Assembly (NCBI GenBank): GCA_019671005.1
Contig: CM033745.1
Span: forward strand, 13,382,921 to 13,446,920
Length of the DNA: 64,000 bases
Direction of reading: 5' to 3'
Source: Hibiscus mutabilis
Taxonomy: Eukaryota > Streptophyta > Magnoliopsida > Malvales > Malvaceae
In this document: positions 1-11,849 of the stretch, piece by piece
Layout of the letters: every line of letters begins with the position of its first letter
How positions within the stretch are numbered: the stretch's first letter is position 1
The notes under the pieces: model-generated
The model's input: the letters and a program-made list of their open reading frames with translations, nothing else
What the model was told of the DNA's origin: nothing
Database searches by the model: none
Translations under genes and position numbers: made by a program

Positions 1-162
1 TATTTTATAAATATTTAAATATGGTTTAAATATTTTTATTTTTCAACTTAAAGATAAAATAAATTATCAGGCTTTCAATTAAAATCAATTATGTCCCTAA
101 ACTCAGCAAAAAAATCAATTATGACATCGAAGTCGGTTAAAAATAAGCAATTCAGTTCCTCT

Positions 163-262
163 GTCACGTCATCATTATACGTGTATTGTCACGTCATCAT
201 CGTGAACCATCACGTCAGCATAGTAGATCATCATGCCAGCATTGTTAACTACCACGTTAACA
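163..262. repeat. imperfect 21-bp tandem repeat
   Basis: About four imperfect copies of a 21-base unit with a core like CACGTCANCAT run head to tail. They give a seven-residue periodicity to the short ORF spanning 91-306, which is therefore repeat-derived and not a gene. The rest of 1-972 is AT-rich with no recognisable gene. Confidence 0.6.
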
Positions 263-972
263 CTTTAACTCTAACGTTGGTCAAAGGTCAAATTTACTGC
301 AATTGAATGCCTTCGATGGCAATATTGCATGAAAAAATTAAAAATAACATTACTTATTTGAGTTTACTATAATAGCAAATTTAACCTTTTAACCTAAATA
401 TTTAAAATAATAAATACTACGTTTTGTTGCACTATTGATGTGGGTGAAGTATATTTATTTGTAGAAAATTATTCAACGGTTAATAAATAATCATTTTTAG
501 CTGTTTTATTTAAAGACTATAAAAAATTGTAAATTAATGGTGAAAAATATATATAATAACAAAAACCCCTCAACATTTTTTTAATTGCTCCATTAATGTT
601 GTCTTGTTACATCAACAAAAATGTTGAAGTTAATTGGCTATCCAAAAGGGATCTATTTGAGAAAAAATATTAAACATTAAGGTTTTTAATTATCGATGTT
701 TTTTAATTATATTTCTTTTATTTTGTAGAAGGTTTGTCATAATCTGTTTAGTCCAATTATTTTATCGTAAATATGTGACTCACGTGAACGAGAAAATACA
801 GTAGGGATAGCCGGATAGTTACATTATTTATTTTTCTCTACTGTTTTGCAACGATCTTTTAGTTACAACATTTATTAAATTTTTAGCTTTTGAAAATATT
901 ACTTTTGTTTTCTAGTTTTTATTTTGTTGAGCTCGATGTACACAACCGATTAATTAGCCAAGTGGTGAAGAA

Positions 973-2039
973 TGTTGATTTTTGGGTAGAAATGGTAGAA
1001 GCAAAAGATAAACAAAAAGACACGAGGATTTAGAGTGGTTCAACTCCCCAAATGGAGTCCATGTCTACTACCTAGGCTTCCCACATTAGGATTTCAACAA
1101 TTCACTAAGAATTATTCCCCTTTTCTAGGTTAAGGAGGCAACCGTTACAATCCTAGAATCACAACCCATGATCTAGCATCCAAGAACTCACAAACCGAGT
1201 CTTGGGAACATTCTCTAACAAAGAGAATCCTAGCAAACTGAAATTCCTTTTAATAGGTAGATGTTTGCACACTAAGCACTCACCCAAAAGCTAAAACACT
1301 TGAGCAAAATATTACAATTAAAGCTCACAAGTGTTGTCTATACAAAGAAATATACAATTAAGCTTTAAGACAAATCTTTGATCATAAAGTTGTTGACAAT
1401 TGAAACATTAGTCATCCAAAGATGCTTGGAGGTCCCTTTTATACTCTCAATTGAGTTCATAGTCGTTGGTGACCGTTGGGATTGAATTGGAGCCGATAGA
1501 GTATTTATTTTCCATATTAATTGCAGTTCTGTGGCTGTCTATATCAGTACGCGAGTAACCGTATCGGTACGACCTTCTTTAGAACTAGCCGTTGAGCTCT
1601 GGTCAGCTGATGCGTACTGATACGCGTATAGGCGTATTGGTACGGCCTGCAATTTAAAATACCGTTGGAAATATGGCTGTTGAGGGGTTTGGTCGTTGGG
1701 ATATATGCCACATAGGCGTATTGAAAACGCCAAAGGGGTGTATCGAAATGAACCCTCTCCGTATCGATACGGGCAGGCCCTGTATCGATACGATTTTGGG
1801 CAGTTTCACAAACTGTAGCTGAAACACTTGATGCGTACAATACGGGATATACCGTATCGGTACGGATACTTGAAAAACTCAAGTTTGGCTACTTTAAAGA
1901 CGTTTTGAATCATCCCAAAACCTCTTAAAAAGCATTAAACATTATTTCAAGTTGTTTGGACTTAAAATCATTTTTGAAAACTTTTCAATTTAGTTCAAAA
2001 CTATTTTTCAATTATTATATCAAAACACATATCTCAACA
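973..2039 (-). repeat. complete 3' LTR of the truncated copia-type element
   Basis: 1067-bp LTR with TGTTGA/TCAACA inverted termini in minus orientation. Positions 1567-2039 are repeated at 2279-2752. ORFs in this interval are low-complexity readings of the GTATCGATACG-type motifs and are not genes. Confidence 0.6.
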
Positions 2040-2278
2040 ATCTCCCCCTTTTTGATATAATAAAACCAACTTGAAAAATTGTTTTTAATTCTCCCCCTTA
2101 GTATTTTAAAACTTGAATAAGAGATTTTAAAATTGAAATATAGTTAAAGCTCCCCCTTATTCACTTGAAAAATCAATTTTTCAAACCATTTTCTCCCTCT
2201 TTTTGTTATATCAAAAAGAATTTGTGTGACTTTAAGTACAAGATAACAAAGGAGGTTTAAAAATTTTGACAAAAATCA

Positions 2279-2752
2279 GTACGACCTTCTTTAGAACTAA
2301 CCGTTGAGCTCTGGTCAGCTGATACGTATTGATATGCATATAGGCGTATCGGTACGGCCTGCAATTTAAAAGACCGTTGGAAATATGACCGTTGGGGAGT
2401 TTTGTTCGTTGGGATATATGCCATATAGGCGTATCAAAACACCAAAGGGGTGTATCGAAACGACCATTCTCCGTATCGATACGGGCAGACCTTGTATCGG
2501 TACGGTTTTTGGCAGTTTCACAAACTGTAGCTGAAACCCTTGATGCGTATCAATACGGGATATACCGTATCAGTACGGGTACTTGAAAAACTTAGGTTTG
2601 GATACTTTAAAGACGTTTTAAATCATCCCAAAACCTCTTAAAAAGCCTTAAACATTATTTCAAGTTGTTTGAACTTAAAATTATTTTTGAAATGTTTTCA
2701 ATTTAGTCCAAAACTATTTTTCAATTATTATATCAAAACGCATATCTCAACA
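2279..2752 (-). repeat. partial 5' LTR copy
   Basis: 474-bp direct repeat of 1567-2039 with scattered substitutions. It begins at the LTR start (TGTTGAGATATG on the minus strand) and is cut off where it joins the remaining internal sequence. Confidence 0.6.
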
Positions 2753-5700
2753 TATTTTTAAATACAGCTTTTTTTAAATTTGTTATACTTTTATTATTCT
2801 TTTTTTGTAAAATTTCCAAAACTTGATTACTTTTTTTTAATAAAATTCAAAATTGCTATTTTTTTGTGATACTGTATAATTTATTGGTTTTTGAAAATTC
2901 AACATATTATAATTAAACACGCGTCATATATTAACATGTCATCTTCAATCGTTTTTATTTGTCCACACCTAAATAATAATAGTACATAAATGACATTGTT
3001 ATAATTTTTTTTTATAGAGAAACAAATTTGTTTACGATATTAAATTGTAATGTTAAAATTTTAACTCGTATAAAATGAGACAATATATATTTTTAGTACT
3101 AAATTAATTAGTAAATTTTAAGTTTGTTCACTTTTAAATATATGTACTCACGGTTTCAATTTAATAAATAGTTTAACAAGCTCAAGCCACTCATATCAAA
3201 TTTAAATATAAGGTTCGAGTAAAATTATATTGAATCGGATAAATATATTATATTATTTTATTTTTAATAATCTTAAAGTGATTATAAAATAATATATATT
3301 TATTTTTTTCTTGACTCTTTTATAACGTGCACACATATCTTACAAGACACTGTTCGAACTCGGATCTCTAAGATAAATATCTCCATAATGGTATAATATA
3401 TCGGTATTATATTTAAAATTAATTAATATCAGAATAAATGTAGACCTTGTTAAGGGTGAATTTGTTTTGCTTATAAAACGGCCTTTCTATGTAATCTGTA
3501 GCCGCCCACTGTATACATTTCCCACGCGCCGCATGCTGCCAAAAAATGCCAGCCTGGTCACATCTTTTCTGCGGGCGTTTAAAAAGTGAGTCCAGATCCG
3601 AAAATCGGACAATGACTAATTTTTGTACGAACTCCATTTTTTTATTAATTTGGGAAAGTGAAATATTTAGTAAATATAAGTTGACAATTATAAAAATAGT
3701 ATAATCAATAATCAATTCATGGTTTATAGTGATTTAGGGGAAAAAACAAAAGAAGCCTAACAAAATCAAGGATAAAATATTATGTAGGTTTAGACGTTTA
3801 GTAATAAAGATATATTTTTCTTTTAAAAGTTAAAATTTAGTTATTTAATTAATTTTTTATTAAATTTATGTTACTTTAATGTTAAAATTGAAGTGAATGA
3901 TGTTGTATATGAACGATTTTAATCCTCAAAATTTATGTATTTTATTATTTTGATCTTAATTCGAAATAATTTAAAAAATTTAGTTATTCATATTTTAATT
4001 TTTTATTAGTGAGGTGATTGTGTCTATTAACCGTCATCATCAATGTCATAATAAATATGTTCCATTAGTTTATTAGTCGTCTAGTAATGAAGTAATTGTG
4101 AGTTAATTATCAAATCGATGTACAATAGCATGAAATACGATAAGTAATTGGAGTGTATATCAATAATAAAGTAATTGTGAGTTAATCATCAATAACATGT
4201 ATTAGCGTAATTAGTTGACCTGATTGTCAATTATTCCGTGCTGAAACGATTCTAAGTTGCCCCATAACTAGAACAAGTGGCCGGCCGAAATTTAGGTTGT
4301 CGGGAAATCATAAGTTTTAATAAAATAGTTTTCTTTTATGGGAGAAAAAAATAATGTTTATTATAAAAAAATTGGGTTCGAGTACAAATAATTTTGTTAT
4401 TTTAAAAATACATAGACTAGAATGCATTTTGCGACAGTATAAAGACGTACATAATACTTTTACACGTCTACATAAGTGCATTTGGAAATTTGTGTTCTTA
4501 CGAGGACTCGAAAACAACGAGGGAAAGGTTATTTTTTATTATTATTAGAAAATCGCATTCGGATGCGATCTGTACTCACCTACTGTGTACATTTTCCACA
4601 CGGCACGTGCTGCCGAAATTTGCCCGCCGGATCAGATCTTCTTTTCCGGTGTATAGTAAGATATTATTGTTAATTAATTTGCTAAAAATAATTGATTGAA
4701 CATTAATTTAGGCGATATTTTTGTTATTTTAATGCGTAGAAAGATTTAAATTCGAGCTTATTTAAGTATACATTATCTTCTAATTTAAGGATAAAAATGA
4801 TTTTAATTAACATCTTGAAAAACTTGTTGAAAAAAAATAAATAGACAAGTTGATACATGCAGAAAAGTTAGTGGAAACCAAGTATATTTTTTAGAATATT
4901 TACTGCATAAGATCATATTCATTGTGAGTATATATATTGTTATTTTTTTAAGAATCCAATTTTCTTTTAATTGTTTTGTAAATTAAAAGGAAAACGATTA
5001 GAAACAAACATCAAAGGTCGTACTCAAGATCTAAACCGTATTAGGAAAGAATCCAACACCCAAAATTGAATTTTGCCTGCTCTAAGACACAGACAAGTTT
5101 GTCATTATATATTTAAATACACATGACATGACATGGTCCGTACTCACCGTAATATTATTTGGTCCCATCCCCCAAATGTATATAATCTCTATACACAATT
5201 CGTTTAAATAAATGTTTATATGTATTTTTTAAATTTAGGGATAAGTTTAGTTTATGATTAAAAATTTATGGGTTTAAGTTGTAGTATTTAGAATTTAAGG
5301 TTAGTGTTTAGGGTATTAGGGTTATAAATTTAAAATTTGTGTTTTATAAGGTAAAAATACATGCTTGTGTAAAATTAGTTTTACATAGCCTGTGTATCAA
5401 AATTTTACTCTTATAAAATATATGCACATTTTTTAAAAGGAAAATATATACACATTGAGCAATTATATTTGGCCGTTTAGTCAAGTTGCTCAGATTTGTT
5501 TCATCGTATTCCCTTAGGTTATGAGTTATAGACTCACTAGGAACACTCATCTCCCCCGTACAGTTCTCCATTCGCCTCTAAGTAGGATTAGGATTAGATT
5601 TAAAATTTGTTATATATACACACACATTGAAGCACACATGGATTGATACAGTTGGTTGTATATTCATTAGTAATTCAATGAAAATAAATGTTCAAATCTT

Positions 5701-6622
5701 TCTAACCAAGAACACAACCAAAATTGAATTATGAGGGGCATAAGTTGTTTTACTTTGGAATGATTGACATCTTAAAAAGTAATTAAAGCATAAAAAATTA
5801 AAGGAGATATGATTTAATTTTACTAATTTTAAAATTAAAATATCTTAAAAAGTAATTAAACCAAGACAATTGAAGGATTAATATCTAATTTAATTAATTT
5901 TAAAACTGATAAGATCCTAAATATAAAATATACCATACAATTTTAAAAGGAACGGGAGCTTAATTAAAATGATTTCAAAACTATCAATGACCTAAAATGT
6001 AATTAAACTATTAACGTACTTCGTCCTCGTTCCTAATGACCTCATTTGGCTTTTTGATATTTTATGTTTAAATTTTATTTTGTACAAGGATCTTTTATAA
6101 ATTTCTTAAAGTTTAAATCACATTGCATGTTACAATTCTTTATTTGATCATATTTTGTAATATTTGATTTTAATAAAATTATTTAGATGTACTAGTTAGA
6201 ATTATAATTATTCACAACTTGAAAAGAAAAAATAATCAAATGTTAAATTCATAAAGAAAATTCTTTAAATTTGTGTTTAAATAAAAATCAAGAAAAATTG
6301 CAATCAATAAAAAAAAACTTGAGTTAAAACAAGAATATAATGCATTTTCAGTTTGTCACTGAATTTTATGATAAGGACAGTCAATAATGTAGAGATCACA
6401 TAAATTCAAATAAAGAAAGAAAGAAAGAGAAGCATGTGATGGGTTTCCGTAGCGTCTGACAACTTTGCAAATTGATAAGGACAATTGCTTATAGGGTAGG
6501 GTACTCCATATATTAATATCATATCATTTAATCAATGGCTAAATATATGTATATAAAGGATAACTTATCAATTTTTTCAATTGTTCTTTTCAATGGTTCT
6601 TTTCAGGGTTTTCACCCACATG
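2753..6622. other. AT-rich intergenic DNA, no gene seen
   Basis: Long A/T runs and short interrupted ORFs. A GC-richer 90-bp block at about 3490-3577 has a diverged relative at about 4563-4651 (shared core around ACTGTRTACATTTYCCACRCG and GCTGCC). At 5280-5335 there is a short GTTTAGGGTATTAGGG stretch like the telomere-type array near 15 kb. Nothing supports a coding gene. Confidence 0.5.
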
Positions 6623-6630
6623 ATAAGAAT

Positions 6631-6987
6631 CACGGATGGTAAATGGGACAGGGCGGGTTTGTCGCCGTTCTGAAATTGACACAAAAATTTAAAATTTTAA
6701 TCTGACTTGACGAAATAAAATTATAATTTGACTTTAAAAAATTAATAAAAAATTTAATTAAATTTGACCTGTCCTAAAAAATTAATAAAAATATTAAATA
6801 TAATATATATAAATTGAGACGAAATGAAAAGTTTTTGTCCTAAATTTAAACTCAATCTTTCTCAATCTTTTTCTAAAACCTGACCTAATTCAACTCAAAA
6901 ATCAAAAAATAAAAATAAAAAATATGATCTTACCGTATCGGGTCATGTCGAAACCCGCTCGATCAGGGTTTTTTTTTCCATCCCTAG
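6631..6987. mobile_element. hAT-like non-autonomous element (MITE)
   Basis: The ends are imperfect inverted repeats: CACGGATGG on the left and CTAGGGATGG on the complement of the right, followed by related GC-rich sub-terminal sequence (GGCGGGTTTGTCG / GCGGGTTTCGAC). It is flanked by an 8-bp target duplication with one mismatch (ATAAGAAT at 6623-6630, ATAAGATT at 6988-6995). An 8-bp duplication and TAGGG-type ends are characteristic of hAT elements. There is no transposase ORF. Confidence 0.65.
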
Positions 6988-7637
6988 ATAAGATTTTCTA
7001 GAGTAGTTGATGAATTGCAATTGGCGAGAGAGGTCCGAAGGTAGGGCACGACTCCCTAAATGAATAAATATCACTTTTAGTCCCTTATAAAGTTAATATT
7101 TAAAATAGAATATAGTTCTGATCCTTAAATGAAAAACATTATTTTAATCCCTTATAATTATATAAACATAGATTAAATCAATAATAAAATTGTATTTTAA
7201 TGCTTTTATTTCGTTATATACAGAAATGCTTATAAAAATAGTAAAAATTTATGTATCGGCTGGTAAAGATTTCTGTATATATCAAAATAAAAGTATATAT
7301 ACCTGAAATAAAAAAAAGTTTTTGGTATATATAAAATTTTTTATCAGTCGATACATAAATTCTTATTATTCTTGTAAGCATTTTTGTATAGTCTCATTTT
7401 AATTTTATTTTAGCCTGCTGACGTTAAAATTACCCTTTGGTTCACCCACTTGCTGCTTTTGGAGAGAATATTATTATTTATGTTTTTTAATTTGTATAGA
7501 GTCGAAGCATATTCCTAGTACCCCAAAAAAAAGCATATCTTTCTTTCATAATTAAAATTCCCCAAAAAAGTCATTAAATTTTCATCCCACGCACCCGCTC
7601 GCATTAAAGACGTCTGAAAAAATGTTAACTAAGTATA

Positions 7638-8264
7638 GATTTAACTATAAAATAAGTGGTGAAATTATAAATTTTTATTTAAATTAAAATTAGGATTAAA
7701 TTAATATAATAAGTAACTAACAATGACCAAATGTATAAATTATATAAATTTTATTTTAACGGTCACGTCACTTTTTCGTTAGCTTTTAACGGTAGGTGGT
7801 CAAAATAAGTTTATTTAAATAGTTGGGTGGTCAAATTTTAATTTTTTTAGTTTGGTGGTCAAAACAGGTCGCGGGCAATAGTTGGGTGGTCACTAGGGTA
7901 GTTTTCATTTTTTATAATAGGTGCCTAAAGTATTTTTTGTTTAAATAAGTGTTTAAAGTTTCATTTTTGGTTGAAATAAGTGCCTAAAGTATTTTTTAGC
8001 TGAAATAGGTGCCTAAAGTATTTTTTTTGCTGAAATAGGTGCCTAAACTTTTACTTTGGTTGAAATAGGTGCCCAAGTAGGTGCCAAAATTGACTTTAAA
8101 ACAAGTCATAAATGAAAGTTTAGCACCATCTCAGCTAAAAAATAGTTTAAGCACATATTTCAACCAAAACGAAAGTTGAGGCACCTAATTCAACTAAAAA
8201 AAATACTTTAAGCACCTATTACAAAAAAGAGACATAGTTTGGACACTTATTTTATAGTTTAGTC
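7638..8264. mobile_element. Mutator-like MITE with internal repeats
   Basis: The terminal inverted repeats GATTTAACTATAAAATAAGTG and GACTAAACTATAAAATAAGTG (right end complemented) differ at two positions. A 9-bp target duplication with one mismatch flanks them (CTAAGTATA at 7629-7637, TTAAGTATA at 8265-8273), as expected for Mutator. The right half carries several copies of a GGTGCCTAAAGTA-type unit followed by inverted copies. A second inverted-type motif (TTGGGTGGTC, about 7790-7900) suggests another small element sits inside. Confidence 0.65.
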
Positions 8265-8273
8265 TTAAGTATA

Positions 8274-11200
8274 ATATAACAATAATTACATATTTTGTAA
8301 TTTATTTTTAATATAATATTATGATTATATTTAGTATATGTTTATATTTTTTCGTTTAAGTCTTTGACAATACAACACAAGTACTTGAATTTGAGTTTTT
8401 TTTTAAAAAAAAATTCTACTTTTTTCCTACTAGAGTCGCTCACTAAATGCATTCAAATTTGTAAATTTTAAGTGTATTCTATTACGTTAATACTCTATCA
8501 AATTATAATAAATATTGTATTATTTTTGGTATGTTAGAATATGTTAGTTGAATGTAATTAGTGAGAGTCAGTGGATACAATTAAGATTGCTTGTACTATA
8601 TTGATCAGTTAGGAGTGAGTAAATAACGGTTAGGATAATTGTTAGATTGTCGCAACACTAACTTTAGGTTGTATATATAATGCTGGTCTTCATTTGAAGA
8701 TGTTACAACTTAATCAATGAAATCACGAGAGTATCGTCTTTCTTTTTCCTTACATTTCCTAAGAGGGAATCTAACATAGTATAGTCACAGTTATTCAATT
8801 CATTAACCAACTAATTAAGATCGAGTACTATAGAGATCTATTAGGAAAATAACTCGCCCAATCTATTTTGCTCTATTTACAATATAATAATTAAAATATC
8901 TGACCTTATTTAAAAGATATAGTGTCTCATTCTACCCTATTAAACTTTAAAATATTTAAAAGCATTCGCTAACAAAACGAGACAGTTTCAAGGTGATGGA
9001 AATCTGTCCTATTTTTTAATTAAATTATATTAAGATTATGACCAAATATCAACATTTCGAAGAGTTGGGTCGATGGTAAAAACGAAGAAGAAAAGTTAGG
9101 TCGATAATGTGATCAAAGGATAGGCTGAGGGGGGTTGGAGACCGAGAGAACGGTCGTTCCCCTAAAAATTTGTACTTTATATATGTTAACAATTTTTTTT
9201 ATATTTTTTATTAAAAATTTATTTTTACCCCTTTAAAATTTTAAGTTTGTCCTCTCAAATTTTATAAATTTGTCTTATAACATAAAATTTTACATTAGTC
9301 TCTGAATGAGATTTAACTTAGTCCCCGAGTATTTTCTCTTTAATGTGAACATAACGAAAGAATATTTCCATACCACTTGCAAAATATTCATTATTGAAAT
9401 GTAGTCAGGAAAAAAAAAATAAAGCAACGTCTATCATGATCCATGCCATTATGTTTGATTGAAAGGCAAACCAATACTACAAGCGTAGGAATCCCGACTT
9501 TTCTTCGTTTGACGTGTAAAATCCTAGTCTATGTTTTGGTTGAGGGTAAATTGTAAATTTTATCACTTAACTTTGGCCATATTCTTGTTTTGGTCATTAA
9601 ACTTTTTAAAAATTTAATTTGATCACTAAAATTTGAAAAGTTTCAATTTTTTGTCACTCAAACATTAAATTAGAACACTCGATAGCCACATCATTTTTTT
9701 TCTTGTTGGTTTTTTCCTTCTCCACTAAAATAAAACTCTTAAAGTTCCATTTTTATTTCACACTAGCTCCATAAGCATTATTTTTTGGTATTTTTTTCAT
9801 CCATTCGAGATACCGATAAACTTGTCTTGTTGTCATCAACCTCTTTATTAGTTTAAATTTTCTTTAATATCTCTTTAAAACTTACAAAACTCAACACAAA
9901 ACTCAAAATTCGTGAAACTCGAAGGCCAAACTACTAAGATACACAATATCTTCTTTCTTCACCTCCTCACTGCTAGTATTTGGACAAATATGTTCCATCT
10001 TTGGCAAAAGTGAGTTCGAAAACCATGAGATTTTTTTTCAAAAAAAAGAAAGAAACTTTGGGAAAATCTCTTAATTTCTAGAAAACCAGTTGCCATAACA
10101 TATCATCATTAATTACATAATATCAGTGACAAAAAATTAGGTTATTTAAAAATTTAGTGATTGAATTAAAAAAATTAGAGTATAATATAAGAAACTAATA
10201 CTGCAAAGCAAAGTCTATGATTTTATCTGATGAAAAGTGAAGGAAGTTACAATTATTCTTGAAGAATAAAGAAACATTTTTTTTTCTCGTGTTGAAGACA
10301 TTGAATCCTTTACCAATCTTATGCTTATGCCTTCCAAATTCCAACCAATAATAATTCAAAAAAATGTCCCAACCACCACCGCCAAATGAAATGAAAGAAG
10401 AAAAATCTTAACCTACCCTATACCGTAGCTATGCGATACAGTAGGGTACGATGTAGCACTAACTGAAAATATTAGAAAAATCGAAACACGAAACTAAAAA
10501 TATTACGTTTTTTATAATATTTTCGGTTCTTACAAAAATTTGAAATGTTATCAGAAGCAATGAAAGTTTCGAAACTCGAATTAGAGTTTCAAAACTTACC
10601 ACCAATTGAAAATGTTGTCAAACAATATACATTTTTAGTTTCATATTTTAAATTTTATAATATTTTCAGTTAGTGCCGTACTGTAGCCGCATTGTACCTT
10701 GCCGCATGTTAGACACGCCCACCCTATACCCTATCAGGTTTGGAAATAACTTATTTTAGATTTTTACTGACTGGTAAATAAAATATTTTTTCGAATATAC
10801 TTCTATTTTTTTCAAACATATAACAAAGTTCAATAACATGTAATTGACATTTAAAGCTACAATTCTAGAGTTGAGTTTTATTATACCTTTTTATTATTTG
10901 TCGCTCAAACTTTCGTAAGAAAGATTTTTCGATTAGTATCATTCAAATACCCAAACTTCTAGCGTTCGAAGAGTATACTATGTATCCTTTGAAACTTCGA
11001 AGCTCTTTTAGGTGTATGTGAAGTATTATTCGAAGACCATTTAATTATCTTTTTCGGTCCTTTCTTGACTCACAACTCTGTCCGTCAAGCTAGCAAGTCA
11101 TTAAGCATCAATCAGCCAAATTTAAACTCAACACTTGCCAGGAAGAAGAATCAAATCTCCACCTTAAATATTTCATTTTGGGACTAACAAAAGACAAATA

Positions 11201-11849
11201 TAAACACCTTTAATATCTCTACAGCATACTTCTCTGCTGAAAGGCTGAAACCCATCAGTCTTTATCCTTCATCTCCTATCTGTTTATTTCGATTATTATC
11301 TTCGGTGGTTCTACGTTAACATCAGGAAGAGTGAACCGTCTTAAACCACCACAACAATTTTATTTACAATCGTATTTGGTGCAAGTCAATTTTTAGCATT
11401 AGCGAATTTATATCTCTTAATTTGACCGAACATAAATGTATTATCCCTTTCTCGTATTCATAGCTGAATACGAGTCAGAAATGTCACAAAATATTTGTAA
11501 AACCCTCTACATTTGTAACTCGGTAAAAATTTTGATTCTTCTAAAAATATTACAATATATTTAGTTTCTATTTACAAATGTAGTTAATCGCGTATATTTT
11601 AAATATAATATTTTAATCTTCAAATCGAGTTTAATTTCAGGCAACAACTTATTAATTTAATTTAATTTAACTTTATATAATTAATAAAACTGCCTAAAAA
11701 CAGCCTGATTTAAAATTCATCAATATACCACATAAAATACAAATTCTATCAGAGCAGTCATATCATTTTAATATACATGCCAACTAGTAAATATCAAACA
11801 GTGACAAAAGATATCTTACTGATACTGATGTACCTGTTATTGATTGATG
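8274..11849. other. AT-rich intergenic DNA, no gene seen
   Basis: No ORF with recognisable protein similarity. Roughly 9542-9690 and 10115-10190 hold diverged, mutually inverted sequences (TCACTAAA / TTTTTTGTCACT type), so they may be the arms of a decayed MITE. The remainder is low-complexity AT sequence. Confidence 0.4.

Larger units (their letters stand above)
973..2752 (-). mobile_element. truncated Ty1-copia-type LTR element
   Basis: Read on the minus strand, this is a partial LTR (2752-2279), about 240 bp of internal sequence (2278-2040) ending in a purine tract, then a full LTR (2039-973) starting TGTTGAGATATG and ending AATCAACA. The purine tract AAAAAGGGGGAGA directly abuts the LTR start, as a polypurine tract should. 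The two LTR copies are closely similar over about 474 bp, and the upstream one breaks off after that. No gag or pol remains and I see no matching target duplication at the outer ends, so it is a deletion derivative. The LTR carries several palindrome-like GTATCGATACG and GTATCGGTACG motifs. The LTR nature is inferred from the terminal TGTTGA/TCAACA repeat and the PPT. Confidence 0.65.

Noticed and set aside
91..306. 71-residue ORF with HHV-SIV repeats
   Set aside because: It is the translation of a 21-bp tandem repeat.
1544..1882. 112-residue minus-strand ORF rich in Tyr/Ile/Asp/Thr
   Set aside because: It reads the GTATCGATACG-type motifs of an LTR. A similar ORF occurs in the second LTR copy.
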